A stretch of DNA of 64,000 bases, taken from assembly GCA_965247635.1 (NCBI GenBank), contig CBDFHJ010000007.1:186001-250000 (forward strand). The letters are read 5' to 3'. The first letter of the stretch is position 1, and every line of letters begins with the position of its first letter. The DNA comes from CBDFHJ01 sp965247635 (GTDB taxonomy: Bacteria; Chloroflexota; Dehalococcoidia; Lucifugimonadales; Australimonadaceae). The notes under the pieces were generated by a model. It was not told the DNA's origin. It worked only from the letters and a program-made list of their open reading frames with translations, and ran no database searches. Shown here in pieces: positions 8,496 to 16,508 of the stretch. The position numbers were made by a program, and so were the translations under genes.

Positions 8496-8777
8496 TTAGC
8501 CCTCCGCTTCCACAGCAGCGCCGTCCAGCTCGAACCGGAGCTTGATCTTTGGGTCGGAGACTTTCGACAGCCGCCGGATCAGTAGCACTAGCTCGTCCAT
8601 TCCGTCCCGGTCCACCATTTCTTTATCCAATGAGACCTGGCACATGGGACAAAATCCAGGCAGGTACCAGTGGAATCCGCGGAGGTGTTGCACCAGCTCT
8701 CCCTGGCACTTGGAACACTGGAATCGGACACTCACCAAGTCATTCAGACCGAACACGATCCGGGTTTCCTTGGTCAT
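8496..8777 (-). CDS. Small zinc-ribbon protein
   Basis: 93 aa from ATG at 8777 behind GGAGGC. Two CxxC pairs (FQCSKCQGE and FCPMCQ, about 22 residues apart) make a zinc ribbon; the C-terminal half is charged and helical. It sits between the tail tube paralogue and the TA cassette. Function unknown; a tail assembly or regulatory role would be a guess. Confidence 0.65.
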   Translation of the reverse strand: MTKETRIVFGLNDLVSVRFQCSKCQGELVQHLRGFHWYLPGFCPMCQVSLDKEMVDRDGMDELVLLIRRLSKVSDPKIKLRFELDGAAVEAEG

Positions 8778-8820
8778 GGCGCCTCCTAACTTAGACCCTA
8801 GAACCAAGCTCTCACGGTGT

Positions 8821-9219
8821 CTAGATGACCTCGTAGTACAGTCTCTCAAACTCAAAGGTGAACGTCTTTTCAGCCGTCTCGTCCATGAGCGTTCCCATTG
8901 GCGCGCTGGTCATAACGCCGTGCATGAGCCTCAGAACCGATCCATGCTTGGCATCCTTGACGCTCCCTTCCCAGTTCACGATGCCGCCACCAACTATCAC
9001 CTTCATCTGCTGCTGGAAGAGCGCCAGCGATGGGGCGCCAGGTTGCAGCGCAACAGCAACGGCCCCACCGTGGTCGCCGGTGGCAGTAGCCATCATGTCC
9101 CCGGTGGCTCCCCTGCGGACAGTGGCAAGCTCAACAGTATCGGGAATATCGAGTGCCCTAAGTCCCAGTACTAAGTGTCCGTTTAGGGTAACGCTCAGGG
9201 TGTCTGCCGGGATTGTCAT
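8821..9219 (-). CDS. Tail tube-like protein A (DUF3277-type paralogue)
   Basis: 132 aa. Clearly paralogous to the protein at 9896-10333: shared TLNGH, ELATVR.GATGDM, TGD.GG.VA, FQQQ, GG.V.W.G.VK, GVM.S.P and TFTF.F blocks in the same order. The family matches tail tube proteins of DUF3383-sheath myoviruses. Both copies flank the tail assembly chaperone. One may be the tube and the other a tube initiator or terminator, or both may form a mixed tube; sequence does not decide. Confidence 0.7.
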   Translation of the reverse strand: MTIPADTLSVTLNGHLVLGLRALDIPDTVELATVRRGATGDMMATATGDHGGAVAVALQPGAPSLALFQQQMKVIVGGGIVNWEGSVKDAKHGSVLRLMHGVMTSAPMGTLMDETAEKTFTFEFERLYYEVI

Positions 9220-9242
9220 ATTGTTCCCCCAATATTTTCTTG

Positions 9243-9450
9243 CTACCGCTTCTCCTTGGCCTTCTGCTCGGCCGCGTCATGGGCCCTATGTTCGTTCTCG
9301 ACCTTGGCGGTCAAATGCTCGTGCAAGTCCATCGCTTCATCCAGGCTCAAAGTGGCTTTCAAGTCCAGGTATTCAGCCAGCTCAGCGTCTATGAGAGCGC
9401 CGAAGAAGGGCTTTATTCCGAGGGGGCGGACGGGCTCGAACCCAGGGGGG
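9243..9450 (-). CDS. Tail assembly chaperone -1 frameshift extension
   Basis: Open minus-strand frame of about 67 codons without its own good start and with a stop at 9243-9245. It reads PPGFEPVRPLGIKPFFGALI, then helical LDEAMDLHEHLTAKVENEHR and a charged end. It joins the chaperone in the -1 frame exactly at the C6 run of GCC CCC CTG. The longer fusion would bind the tape-measure protein; the short form is the product of normal termination. Frame, position and slippery run agree; the shift itself is inferred. Confidence 0.65.
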
Positions 9451-9883
9451 CGTCTCTCAACCTGGAGACGAGGGCGTCTAAGGACGGCGTAAAATTTACG
9501 GCTGCACTCCGCAGCAACACCTCGTAGACAGCGATGGGCTCCAGCCCGTCGAAGGCCATCTCCTCGGCCCCAGCTAGCTGCTGTGGCGCAGGGACCCGGC
9601 TGTTGGAGAAGCTCACCTTCTCGAACAGTGCCGACCGTACCTTCCGCACAAACGCAGGGTCCAGCGACAGCACTATCTTGAGGAAGGATGCTATCGACCT
9701 GTCGCCTTCGTTCAAGACCTCTGTGGGCAGGGACAGAGCCTGGGACTTGCCCAGCTCGTGCCTGATCGCCTCCAGGAGATCGAAGCCCGCCATCGCCGGC
9801 AGCTTCGCAATGAAGAATCGCGTGTCGCCGATCTCAAACTCGGTCTTGGTGAGGTCTCCCCCTATGCCGTTGAGCGATACCAT
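9413..9883 (-). CDS. Tail assembly chaperone, zero-frame product
   Basis: 156 aa from ATG at 9883 (AGGAGG nearby). It lies between tail tube and tape measure, the standard chaperone position. Residues include FFIAKLPAMAGFDLLEAIRH and a helical C-terminal half ending RDAPLGSSPSAPSE. The zero frame stops at 9413. A -1 shift in the six-C run at 9450-9445 would continue into an open frame ending at 9243 (see that entry), as in the G/GT system of many tailed phages. Confidence 0.75.
   Translation of the reverse strand: MVSLNGIGGDLTKTEFEIGDTRFFIAKLPAMAGFDLLEAIRHELGKSQALSLPTEVLNEGDRSIASFLKIVLSLDPAFVRKVRSALFEKVSFSNSRVPAPQQLAGAEEMAFDGLEPIAVYEVLLRSAAVNFTPSLDALVSRLRDAPLGSSPSAPSE
9445..9450 (-). promoter_or_regulatory. 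Slippery C6 run for -1 frameshift
   Basis: Six consecutive C on the coding strand within GACGCCCCCCTGGG. A P-site proline tRNA on CCC can re-pair with CCC one base back, giving the -1 frame of the extension. It is not the textbook X XXY YYZ heptamer. Confidence 0.5.
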
Positions 9884-9895
9884 TTCCCTAGCCTC

Positions 9896-10333
9896 CTAAC
9901 CGGTTGCATTCACCTTCTCGTAGCTCGGTATGATGTCCTGGAAATGGAAGGTGAAGGTCTGGTTCGCCACATCGTTTCTGCCCATACTGTGGCCCAGCGG
10001 ACCGGAGAGCATAACGCCGCGCTCTAGCTTGAAGGACCACCCGGCCCTGGTGTTCTTGACTTCGCCGTCCCAGATCACCACTCCACCATTCCGCAGAACT
10101 CCCAACTGCTGCACGAAGAATGGGAGGGACCTGGAGTGGGGGAGCAGCTTGATAGCGACTTCGCCACCCCTGTCCCCGGTGCTGAACGCCACCATGTCAC
10201 CTGTTGCGCCTATGCGCACGGTGGCCAACTCAAAGCTGTTCGGCATGGTGAGGGCGTCCGCGTCCTCACTCAGGTCCTTAACCTCATGGCCGTTGAGAGT
10301 GATGGTGGTGTCTTTCATGTTGATTAGCTGCAT
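9896..10333 (-). CDS. Tail tube-like protein B
   Basis: 145 aa from ATG at 10333 behind AAGGAGG. It lies directly downstream of the sheath gene, the usual place for the tail tube protein. Beta-rich, with ELATVRIGATGDMVAF, GGEVAIKLLPHS and TFTFHFQDIIPSY. Paralogous to 8821-9219. As the copy adjoining the sheath, this is the better candidate for the main tube subunit. Confidence 0.75.
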   Translation of the reverse strand: MQLINMKDTTITLNGHEVKDLSEDADALTMPNSFELATVRIGATGDMVAFSTGDRGGEVAIKLLPHSRSLPFFVQQLGVLRNGGVVIWDGEVKNTRAGWSFKLERGVMLSGPLGHSMGRNDVANQTFTFHFQDIIPSYEKVNATG

Positions 10334-10344
10334 GGTCTGCCTCC

Positions 10345-13300
10345 TTACCCAGCAAATGTAAGAATTATGGTCGCCGAGTGCATGGCGCCCGAACCCGTGA
10401 TCCACACCCTTGCGGGCGGGGCCTTACGAGCGTTGCGATCTTGCTCTAGCTGGTCGGCGATGCTCCCCACTACGACAAGGTATCCACGGGTCAGGAACCC
10501 GTCGAAGTCGGGATTGTTGATGGCCAGCCGTATGTCGTTGGCGACCGCCTCGGACACTCGGCCCGGAGCGAGGCCGCCGTTCCTGCGGCCCGCCTCACAC
10601 ACCCGCTCGATGGCTGCCTCTATGCTGGCCAGTCCCTCGGCTGTCTGCGGCACCCTAGTTGGATGTTGCCTGAGCAGGTTGTACACCTCGTCCTGAATCG
10701 CCGAGATGATCCAGTCCAGCCAATACCGCACGTCGATCCAGTCCCCGGATTGCGTCCATCCCTCGGCGAAGATGGCATCCGGGCCGAAGCGGGTGTAGTA
10801 CCCGACCCACTTCCGGTCCAGCTCCTTCTTCTGAGCAGTCGTTACGATGTCCGAGGCGGTCCTAGGCAGGCTCTTGAACTTGGGCGTGATGAGTGTGTCC
10901 TCTCCATCGAAGTTCACGCTGGAGAGCCTCCCGGCCAGCGACAGAGCCTTGTTGTCCCTGGCTCTAGACCAGACCAGGAAGGTCCTCTGCTGCTCCAGGG
11001 CGGATAGCTGCGCCGCCAGGCTGGTGGACTCGTTAGGCGTCAGGACACCCTCGTCCACGACATCCAACGCCAGCATGTGGACCTTGGCCTGAACCCACCG
11101 GGACAGGGAGAGCAAGTCTGCACCCGTGGTGATGCTCGAGTCCACCGTAACGAAGTACCAGCCATCGTCCAGCCCGCTAATGACGTCCATGGCCTCCCCG
11201 ATGGTTTCGGACGCGTGGCCCGGGTCGATGCTGCCGCCAGAGGCGTTATCCAGCCCCAGAGCGGAAGCCGCTCCTTGGGCTACATCCACCTTGAAGCCGT
11301 TGATGGGGTAGGGATCGCCATTAGTGCGAAATCCCAGGCTCGCTCGAAAGAAGTCGGCGGGATCGTATTCAACCGACGCGCTGCGCAGATCTGCCCGGCC
11401 TGATGCTGTCACGGCACGCAAGGCAGTCTGGACGATGTTGGCCACGTCGTCGTAAGACGCGGCGCCGGTGAAGTCCAAGCCGGAGATGGTGTAACCCTGC
11501 CAAGTGAGAGAGCCGGATCCTATGCCGTCCACCCCAGTGGTGATTTCCACTGTACCCAGGCCCAGTTCGTCGGCACGCTCTCCGGTGAAGGGGCCGCTCA
11601 CCTCAGTGGCGGACCCGTCTAAGCCAAGAGGAAGGGTGAGGACGAACTGCGAGCCGTCGTGCTCCACCTCTACTGCATCAAGGGTGGCGACGGAGCTTCC
11701 CCGCAGAGCGTTCTGGACCACAGCAGCCACATCGTCGTATCCCGCCACGGAGCTCAAGTCCAGACCAGTAAGGCTTGCACCGTGGAACGTCACGCTGCCG
11801 GCGGTGATAGTGTCTATGCCGTCTTCAATCGTGACCGTATCCAGGCCCACCTCGTCGGCGGTTGCCCCGGTGAAGGCCGCGATGACCGCCGTGGCCGAGC
11901 CATCGGCTGCCAGCGGGATTGTGACGACGAACGCCGAGGCGGCGCTGTCGTAGGCGACCTCGACGGCATCAAGCGCCGTGCCCGTGCCCCCACGCAGCGC
12001 CGTCTGGAGCACAACAGCCACATCGTCGTAGTCGGTGACTGCGGAGAAATCGAGCCCGGTCAATGTCTGACTCAGGAACGTCACGGTCCCGGACTGTATG
12101 GCGCTTACGCCGTCCACTATGGTTGCAGTGTCCAAGCCCAGCTCGTCGGCGTCATCGCCGGTGAACGCCGCGCTGACGCTGGTTGCAGCTCCCTGGCTGT
12201 CCAAGGGGATTATCACGACGAACACCCCGCCTTGATAGGCCACCTCCACGGAAGCCAGGGCCGTCACAGATGCAGCGCGGAGAGCATCCTGGAGCACGGA
12301 GGCCACGTCGTCGTAGTCCGTGACGGCGGAGAAGTCCAGACCGGAGAAGGTCTCACCCAGGAGCGTTACGCTCCCGGACTGTATGGCGCTTACGCCGTCC
12401 ACTATGGTTGCAGTGTCGAGACCCAGCTCGTCGGACTCGCTCCCAGTAAACGCCGCGCTGACGCTGGTTGCCGCCCCGTTGCTGGCTAGAGGTATCGTCA
12501 CGACGAACACCGAGGCGTCGCTGTCGTAGACAACCTCAACGTTGTCCAGGTCCGTGGAGCTGATGGCTCTAAGCGCGGTCTGAAGCACGGAAGCCACATC
12601 GTCGTAGTCGGTGACTGCGGAGAAATCCAGGCCAGTCAACGTTTCCGAAAGGAAGGTGACGGTACCGGACACGATGGCATCCACTCCGTTGACGATGGTT
12701 GCAGTGTCCAGGCCCAGCTCGTCGGACTCGCTCCCAGTAAACGCCGCGCTTGCAGTGGGCACAACCCCGCTGCTGTCTAGAGGCAGAGTCACGACGAACG
12801 CAGACCCGTCGTAGACAACCTCCACCTCATCGAGGCTGGTGGCGGACGTTGCTCTGAGCGCGGTCTGAAGAACAGATGCCACATCGTCGAGGTCGGTGAC
12901 GGCGGAGAAATCAAGGCCCGTCACGGTCTGACTCAGGAAGGTAACGGTCCCGGACACGATGGCGTCCACACCGTTGACAATCGTGGCAGTGTCCAAGCCC
13001 AGCTCGTCGGCGTCATCGCCGGTGAAGGTGGCGCTTGCGGTGGGTACAACCCCGGTACTGGAGTCCAAGGGAAGAGTGACGACGAACGCCGAGGCGGCGC
13101 TATCGTAGGTGACTTCCGCGTTGTCCAGGTCCGTGGAGCTGGTAGCCCGGAGCGCCGTCTGGAGCACGGAGGCCACGTCGTCGTAGTCGGTGACGCCGGA
13201 GAAGTCCAGGCCCGTCAACGTCTGGCTCAGGAAGGTGACAGTCCCGCTCTTGATGGCATCCACACCGTTGACGATGGTTGCGGTGTCTAGGCCCAGCTCG

Positions 13301-14265
13301 TCGGACTCGGCTCCGGTGAAGGCGGCGCTTGCAGTGGGCACAACCCCGCTGCTGTCTAGAGGCAGAGTCACGACGAACGCCGAGGCGGCGCTATCGTAGT
13401 CGACCTCTACGTTGTCCAGGTCCGTGGAGCTGGTTGCCCTGAGCGCGGTCTGGAGCGTGGAAGCCACGCCGTCGAGGTCGGTGTCCGAGGAGAAATCGAG
13501 CCCGGTGACCGTCTGGCTCAGGAAAGTGACGGTCCCACTGGTGATGCCCTGAAGCGTCGTCAGGGACGCCACCGTGCCAGTGCCGGTGACTACGGTGGCG
13601 CGTCCATGGAAGTTGACCAGATCAGCAACCGTGCCTGTGCCGGTGACTACGGTGGCGCGTCCATGGAAGTTGACCAGATCAGCAACCGTGCCTGTGCCGG
13701 TAAGCACGGTGGCGCGTCCATGGAAGTTGACCAAATCAGCCACCGTCCCCCCGCCGGTCAGCACGGTGGCGCGTCCATGGAAGTTGACCAGATCAGCCAC
13801 CGTCCCCCCGCCGGTCAGCACGGTGGCGCGACCGTGGAAGTTGACCAAATCAGCAACCATGCCCGTGCCGGTTAGCACGGTGGCGCGTCCGTAGAACGTA
13901 TCCAGCGGCGCCACAGTACCGCTGCCCCTGACCACGGTGGGGCGTCCGTGGAATGTCTCTAAAGACGCCGGGCTGCCCCCGGTCAGCCTAGCCGACTCCC
14001 TCGTGTTGATCCAGCGGCCTATCACCAGGTTCCGAGGATAGGGTACCTGGGAGAAGTAGACCTGGGCGGCCTGATAGGGTACGGAGTCCGCAGTAAATAC
14101 CCTGGCCACCTCGTCCATGCTGGCAAAGACCCCTACCCTGTCCGCACCAGCGTCCAGGGTGGGGTCGGTGGTGAGCAGCAGCGTTCTCCCGAACTCTCTG
14201 CCCCCAGCGTCACGGGGCATTATCTCCGCCCTTACCTCTACGATGTCCTGTATACCAAGAGTCAT
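10345..14265 (-). CDS. Tail sheath protein (DUF3383-type) with giant repeat insert
   Basis: 1306 aa; family members are about 480-550 aa. Residues 1-100 (MTLGIQDIVEV, VIGRWINTRESARL) and about 1005-1306 (GWYFVTVDSS, YTRFGPDAIFAEGW, VWITGSGAMHSATIILTF) make a normal sheath. Between them lie seven 19-aa units (ADLVNFHGRATVLTGTGTV type, residues 100-232) and eight units of about 97 aa (TGLDFSAVTDYDDVASVLQT, then DELGLDTATIVNGVDAI), the last divergent and probably the original family domain. All copies stay in frame, so selection has kept them open. They probably decorate the outside of the sheath. Confidence 0.85.
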   Translation of the reverse strand: MTLGIQDIVEVRAEIMPRDAGGREFGRTLLLTTDPTLDAGADRVGVFASMDEVARVFTADSVPYQAAQVYFSQVPYPRNLVIGRWINTRESARLTGGSPASLETFHGRPTVVRGSGTVAPLDTFYGRATVLTGTGMVADLVNFHGRATVLTGGGTVADLVNFHGRATVLTGGGTVADLVNFHGRATVLTGTGTVADLVNFHGRATVVTGTGTVADLVNFHGRATVVTGTGTVASLTTLQGITSGTVTFLSQTVTGLDFSSDTDLDGVASTLQTALRATSSTDLDNVEVDYDSAASAFVVTLPLDSSGVVPTASAAFTGAESDELGLDTATIVNGVDAIKSGTVTFLSQTLTGLDFSGVTDYDDVASVLQTALRATSSTDLDNAEVTYDSAASAFVVTLPLDSSTGVVPTASATFTGDDADELGLDTATIVNGVDAIVSGTVTFLSQTVTGLDFSAVTDLDDVASVLQTALRATSATSLDEVEVVYDGSAFVVTLPLDSSGVVPTASAAFTGSESDELGLDTATIVNGVDAIVSGTVTFLSETLTGLDFSAVTDYDDVASVLQTALRAISSTDLDNVEVVYDSDASVFVVTIPLASNGAATSVSAAFTGSESDELGLDTATIVDGVSAIQSGSVTLLGETFSGLDFSAVTDYDDVASVLQDALRAASVTALASVEVAYQGGVFVVIIPLDSQGAATSVSAAFTGDDADELGLDTATIVDGVSAIQSGTVTFLSQTLTGLDFSAVTDYDDVAVVLQTALRGGTGTALDAVEVAYDSAASAFVVTIPLAADGSATAVIAAFTGATADEVGLDTVTIEDGIDTITAGSVTFHGASLTGLDLSSVAGYDDVAAVVQNALRGSSVATLDAVEVEHDGSQFVLTLPLGLDGSATEVSGPFTGERADELGLGTVEITTGVDGIGSGSLTWQGYTISGLDFTGAASYDDVANIVQTALRAVTASGRADLRSASVEYDPADFFRASLGFRTNGDPYPINGFKVDVAQGAASALGLDNASGGSIDPGHASETIGEAMDVISGLDDGWYFVTVDSSITTGADLLSLSRWVQAKVHMLALDVVDEGVLTPNESTSLAAQLSALEQQRTFLVWSRARDNKALSLAGRLSSVNFDGEDTLITPKFKSLPRTASDIVTTAQKKELDRKWVGYYTRFGPDAIFAEGWTQSGDWIDVRYWLDWIISAIQDEVYNLLRQHPTRVPQTAEGLASIEAAIERVCEAGRRNGGLAPGRVSEAVANDIRLAINNPDFDGFLTRGYLVVVGSIADQLEQDRNARKAPPARVWITGSGAMHSATIILTFAG
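11250..13545 (-). repeat. Array of eight ~290-bp in-frame repeats in the sheath gene
   Basis: Each unit encodes about 95-98 residues with the signature GLDF...DDVA..LQ.ALR...V.Y...FVV.LPL...A.FTG...DELGLDTATIV. Neighbouring copies share long identical DNA blocks, so the array grew by recent tandem duplication. The unit nearest the C-terminus is the most divergent and fits the single domain normally present in this sheath family. Two further copies lie in the baseplate J gene (about 205-815). Confidence 0.85.
13570..13968 (-). repeat. Seven 57-bp in-frame repeats in the sheath gene
   Basis: Unit of 57 bp encoding 19 residues (FHGRATV core). Most adjacent copies are nearly identical at DNA level (blocks such as GGTGGCGCGTCCATGGAAG on the plus strand). 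The outer copies (ASLETFHGRPTVVRG and APLDTFYGRATVLTG) are more diverged, so growth was from the middle. A single copy occurs in baseplate J near 830-885. Confidence 0.9.
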
Positions 14266-14268
14266 TGT

Positions 14269-14802
14269 CTAAACCTCCACTGTACTAGTCTCGGTGCTAC
14301 CACCTGCCCCGATCTCGATGGGTACGGCCTTCAGGTAATCCACCGTCTGGTCGATCCTCTGCGTGTAGCCAACGTCAATGTCCAGCCCGGCTCGCTCCTC
14401 CCAGGCCCCAGACACCACGTCGTCGAGCTGCCGAACGTCCGATACACGCAGCACCGTCAGATCGGCCTGTTGCGCCTGGGCCACCCCTTCCGGTGACCAG
14501 ACCCACACCGACAGCCTCTTGGCGGCGTCGTGTGCTCCGGTGCGGAACCACTGAACCGAGTACCTCCCCCGAACCGTCGCCACTGTCGGAGCGTTCAGGT
14601 CTGCCCCGTCTGAGGCAAGGCTCATCACGGTCGCTGGTATTCCCTCGATGTCCTGATGAATCAGCACCACCGTGGCGAACAGGTCGTTCGGTACCGCACC
14701 GCCTTGATTCCCCGGTCTAACCCGGCGAGACTCAAGCTCGGACCCCGCCGCCACCAGTCCTCGGATGGCGCGCTCGAGGCTCTGGGTCGTCGGGGCTATC
14801 AC
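14269..14802 (-). CDS. Tail terminator/completion protein
   Basis: About 177 aa from GTG at 14802, which overlaps the TGA of the previous gene. Position directly before the sheath gene and a pattern of helix-strand segments (SLERAIRGLVAAGSELES, VQWFRTGAHDAAKRLSVWVW) fit the tail terminator family that caps the tube at the neck. A longer reading from an upstream ATG inside the previous gene is less likely because its first residues are proline/glycine-rich out-of-frame sequence. Confidence 0.65.
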   Translation of the reverse strand: MIAPTTQSLERAIRGLVAAGSELESRRVRPGNQGGAVPNDLFATVVLIHQDIEGIPATVMSLASDGADLNAPTVATVRGRYSVQWFRTGAHDAAKRLSVWVWSPEGVAQAQQADLTVLRVSDVRQLDDVVSGAWEERAGLDIDVGYTQRIDQTVDYLKAVPIEIGAGGSTETSTVEV

Positions 14803-15173
14803 TGCACTTCCTCTCGGACACCCAGGACTTCCACGAAGCCCGGCCATTCCTCGACATGTTGGACCCGGTAGCGCGTGCTCTTGTGCTCGATCACGTCGCC
14901 CTCGGTGGCGTTGAGGCCGACCTTTACAGGCTTGACGTCTAGGCCCTCGATCCAGAACGTTCGAGACTCAGAGAGCCTGGCGCCCTCCGGCAGCACGTCT
15001 CGCATCTTTGCTGCGTCTGGCGGGGCGCTGACTATGGTGATATCGGTCCGGGTCTCTTGTCCCGGCACCCACTCGCCATACTCGTTGTCCGTTCCAGGCT
15101 CCTGCCGGATTACCGTCGCTGCCTCAAGGAACCTGCGGTTGGCAAAGGGCTTTCTCACCGTTCCACTTCCCAA
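14799..15173 (-). CDS. Head closure/stopper protein
   Basis: 124 aa, beta-rich: FLEAATVIRQ, WVPGQETRTDITI, FWIEGLDVKPV, GDVIEHKSTRYRVQHV. Composition and place between the gp10-like and terminator genes fit head-tail stoppers that plug the portal channel. Its start (ATG 15173) lies directly at the edge of the HigBA-2 cassette, which separates it from the gp10-like gene. Confidence 0.6.
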   Translation of the reverse strand: MGSGTVRKPFANRRFLEAATVIRQEPGTDNEYGEWVPGQETRTDITIVSAPPDAAKMRDVLPEGARLSESRTFWIEGLDVKPVKVGLNATEGDVIEHKSTRYRVQHVEEWPGFVEVLGVREEVQ

Positions 15174-15202
15174 TTGACACGCTGTCCCTTATGTGAGACA
15201 AT
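15174..15202 (+). promoter_or_regulatory. Promoter of HigBA-2 cassette
   Basis: TTGACA at 15174-15179, 17-bp spacer, GACAAT at 15197-15202, 6 nt to ATG at 15209: the same geometry as at the other cassettes, so leaderless transcription is expected. Confidence 0.75.
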
Positions 15203-15208
15203 ACGGGT

Positions 15209-15496
15209 ATGGAGCTCGTCTACACGGAGGTCTTCGAGGAGTGGCTCATTGGACTGCGTGACCTCCGTGCTAGAGCGTCGATCCTTACCCGTCTGGAGCG
15301 CATTGAGGACGGCAATTTTGGCGACCACAGATCGGTTGGCGGCGGCATCAGCGAGCTTCGAGTCAATGTCGGCCAGGGCTACCGCGTCTACTACACCATT
15401 CGCCAGCAGACGGTCGTCATCCTGCTCTGTGGCGGAGACAAGGCCAGCCAAAGGCGAGATATACGGCAAGCCCAGCAGATGGCGAAGGAGGTTTAG
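15209..15496 (+). CDS. HigB/RelE-type toxin, intact
   Basis: 95 aa, usual length for phage-derived Gp49-like/HigB addiction killers. Key blocks: FEEWLIGLRDLRARASILTR, GGGISELRVNVGQGYRVYYT, VILLCGGDKASQRRDI. Such toxins are mRNA interferases acting at the ribosome. It is the intact counterpart of the frameshifted toxin at 7762. It reads against the surrounding late operon, between the gp10-like and stopper genes. No ribosome-binding site precedes the ATG; the promoter lies 6 nt upstream. Confidence 0.88.
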   Translation: MELVYTEVFEEWLIGLRDLRARASILTRLERIEDGNFGDHRSVGGGISELRVNVGQGYRVYYTIRQQTVVILLCGGDKASQRRDIRQAQQMAKEV

Positions 15497-15790
15497 GTGA
15501 GCACGATCAAACTCAAGAAATTCGATGTGGTGGATTTCCTCGACTCCGACGAGGCGTTGGTCGAGTACCTCAACGCCGCCCTGGAGGAACATGACCCCAG
15601 GTACTTCGCCAAGGCCCTCGGCAACGTGGCGCGGGCCAAAGGCATGACCTCCGTCGCCGAGTCCAGCGGATTGGGAAGGCAAGCGCTCTATCGCGCCCTT
15701 TCCAGCGATGGCAATCCTCGCATCGAGACCCTGTTCAAGGTCTTGGAGGCCCTGAACGTCCGGCTGGCCATCAGCCAGCAGCCTGGTTAG
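15497..15790 (+). CDS. HigA-type antitoxin, XRE fold
   Basis: 97 aa from GTG directly after the toxin TAG, so coupled. Helix-turn-helix at about 48-75 (TSVAESSGLGRQALYRALS) followed by SDGNPRIETLFKVLEALNV, the antidote-family signature. It should neutralise HigB-2 and repress the promoter at 15,174. Confidence 0.87.
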   Translation: MSTIKLKKFDVVDFLDSDEALVEYLNAALEEHDPRYFAKALGNVARAKGMTSVAESSGLGRQALYRALSSDGNPRIETLFKVLEALNVRLAISQQPG

Positions 15791-15801
15791 GACCGTCGGA
15801 C

Positions 15802-16257
15802 TCACCGCTCCACCTCCCAACTCACTGAGTTGCGAAGGGTACCTGTGTCCAAAAGCGGGTCGCTGCTACCCTTACGCCTCACGGTTTCAGGTGCATTCGG
15901 CGGCTCCTTGAGAGCGGTGATACTATCTCGAATCTTTCCTTGAACATGCGCACCCACTCGGCCCGCAAGCTGCTCACCGACCACCATCTTCTTGGTGTCG
16001 AGGCCACCCTGGAGAATCCTGCCTACGCTGCGCTCAGACTCTGCCAAGGCATTGCGGAAGAAGGGCCGTTCCGGGATGGTCTCCGTCCCGAACTCATTCC
16101 AAGCTGCGACCGCAGCCACAGGGGTGCCATCCTCGTACTTGGCCGTCGAGAAGAACCCGACCTTGACGCCTGAGACGCCGCCCTTGCCGGCCTCCCGCAG
16201 CAGTCTTTGGAGCTTCTTGCCCCCGCGCCGCTGGACTTTCACGCTTATCCTTGCCAT
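15802..16257 (-). CDS. HK97 gp10-like tail completion protein
   Basis: 151 aa. Typical pattern: basic N-terminus (RRGGKKLQRLLREA), YEDGTPVAAVAAWNEFGT, PERPFFRNAL, and the end with DTGTLRNSVSWEVE. HK97-gp10-like proteins attach to the connector at the neck. Its last codons (WEVER and stop) occur again at about 15,155-15,175 on the other side of the TA cassette, evidence that the cassette was inserted at the 3' end of this gene. Confidence 0.8.
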   Translation of the reverse strand: MARISVKVQRRGGKKLQRLLREAGKGGVSGVKVGFFSTAKYEDGTPVAAVAAWNEFGTETIPERPFFRNALAESERSVGRILQGGLDTKKMVVGEQLAGRVGAHVQGKIRDSITALKEPPNAPETVRRKGSSDPLLDTGTLRNSVSWEVER

Positions 16258-16466
16258 CGTTGTGCCCCTCTCGGCTTACCGCTCCAAAAGCCCGTTAGCC
16301 TGGCCCAGAACCCCGTGGGCGTCATCAGCCGATAGGCCAGCTCCAAGGCCGACAGGGCTTCATCCTCGGTGTCGTAGCTGGTAACTGACATGGCCACAGT
16401 CAGGCCGTGCCTGTCTCTGACGAACCAGCGATACCGTTCCCGTTGTGACTTGCGTATTACGATCAT
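16245..16466 (-). CDS. Hypothetical small protein
   Basis: 73 aa from ATG at 16466 with GGTGGAGA upstream. MIVIRKSQRERYRWFVRD and SYDTEDEALSALELAYRL suggest a small beta-hairpin plus helix unit; no family assigned. Overlaps the gp10-like start by a few bases. Confidence 0.6.
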   Translation of the reverse strand: MIVIRKSQRERYRWFVRDRHGLTVAMSVTSYDTEDEALSALELAYRLMTPTGFWARLTGFWSGKPRGAQRWQG

Positions 16467-16508
16467 CTGGCTATCTCCACCACGATGCTGCACCTTGACC
16501 TTGCTCGC

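Noticed and set aside
13570..13968. Regularly spaced repeats that resemble a CRISPR array
   Set aside because: Units are contiguous 57-bp coding repeats in one open frame of the sheath gene, without unique spacers, leader or cas genes.
10345..14265. Diversity-generating retroelement target in the sheath repeats
   Set aside because: No reverse transcriptase or template repeat is seen, and differences between units are not limited to adenine positions.
15155..15820. 221-aa minus-strand gene over the HigBA-2 cassette
   Set aside because: It is the antisense of the clear plus-strand toxin and antitoxin genes; only the last codons (WEVER) reflect a real duplicated gene end.
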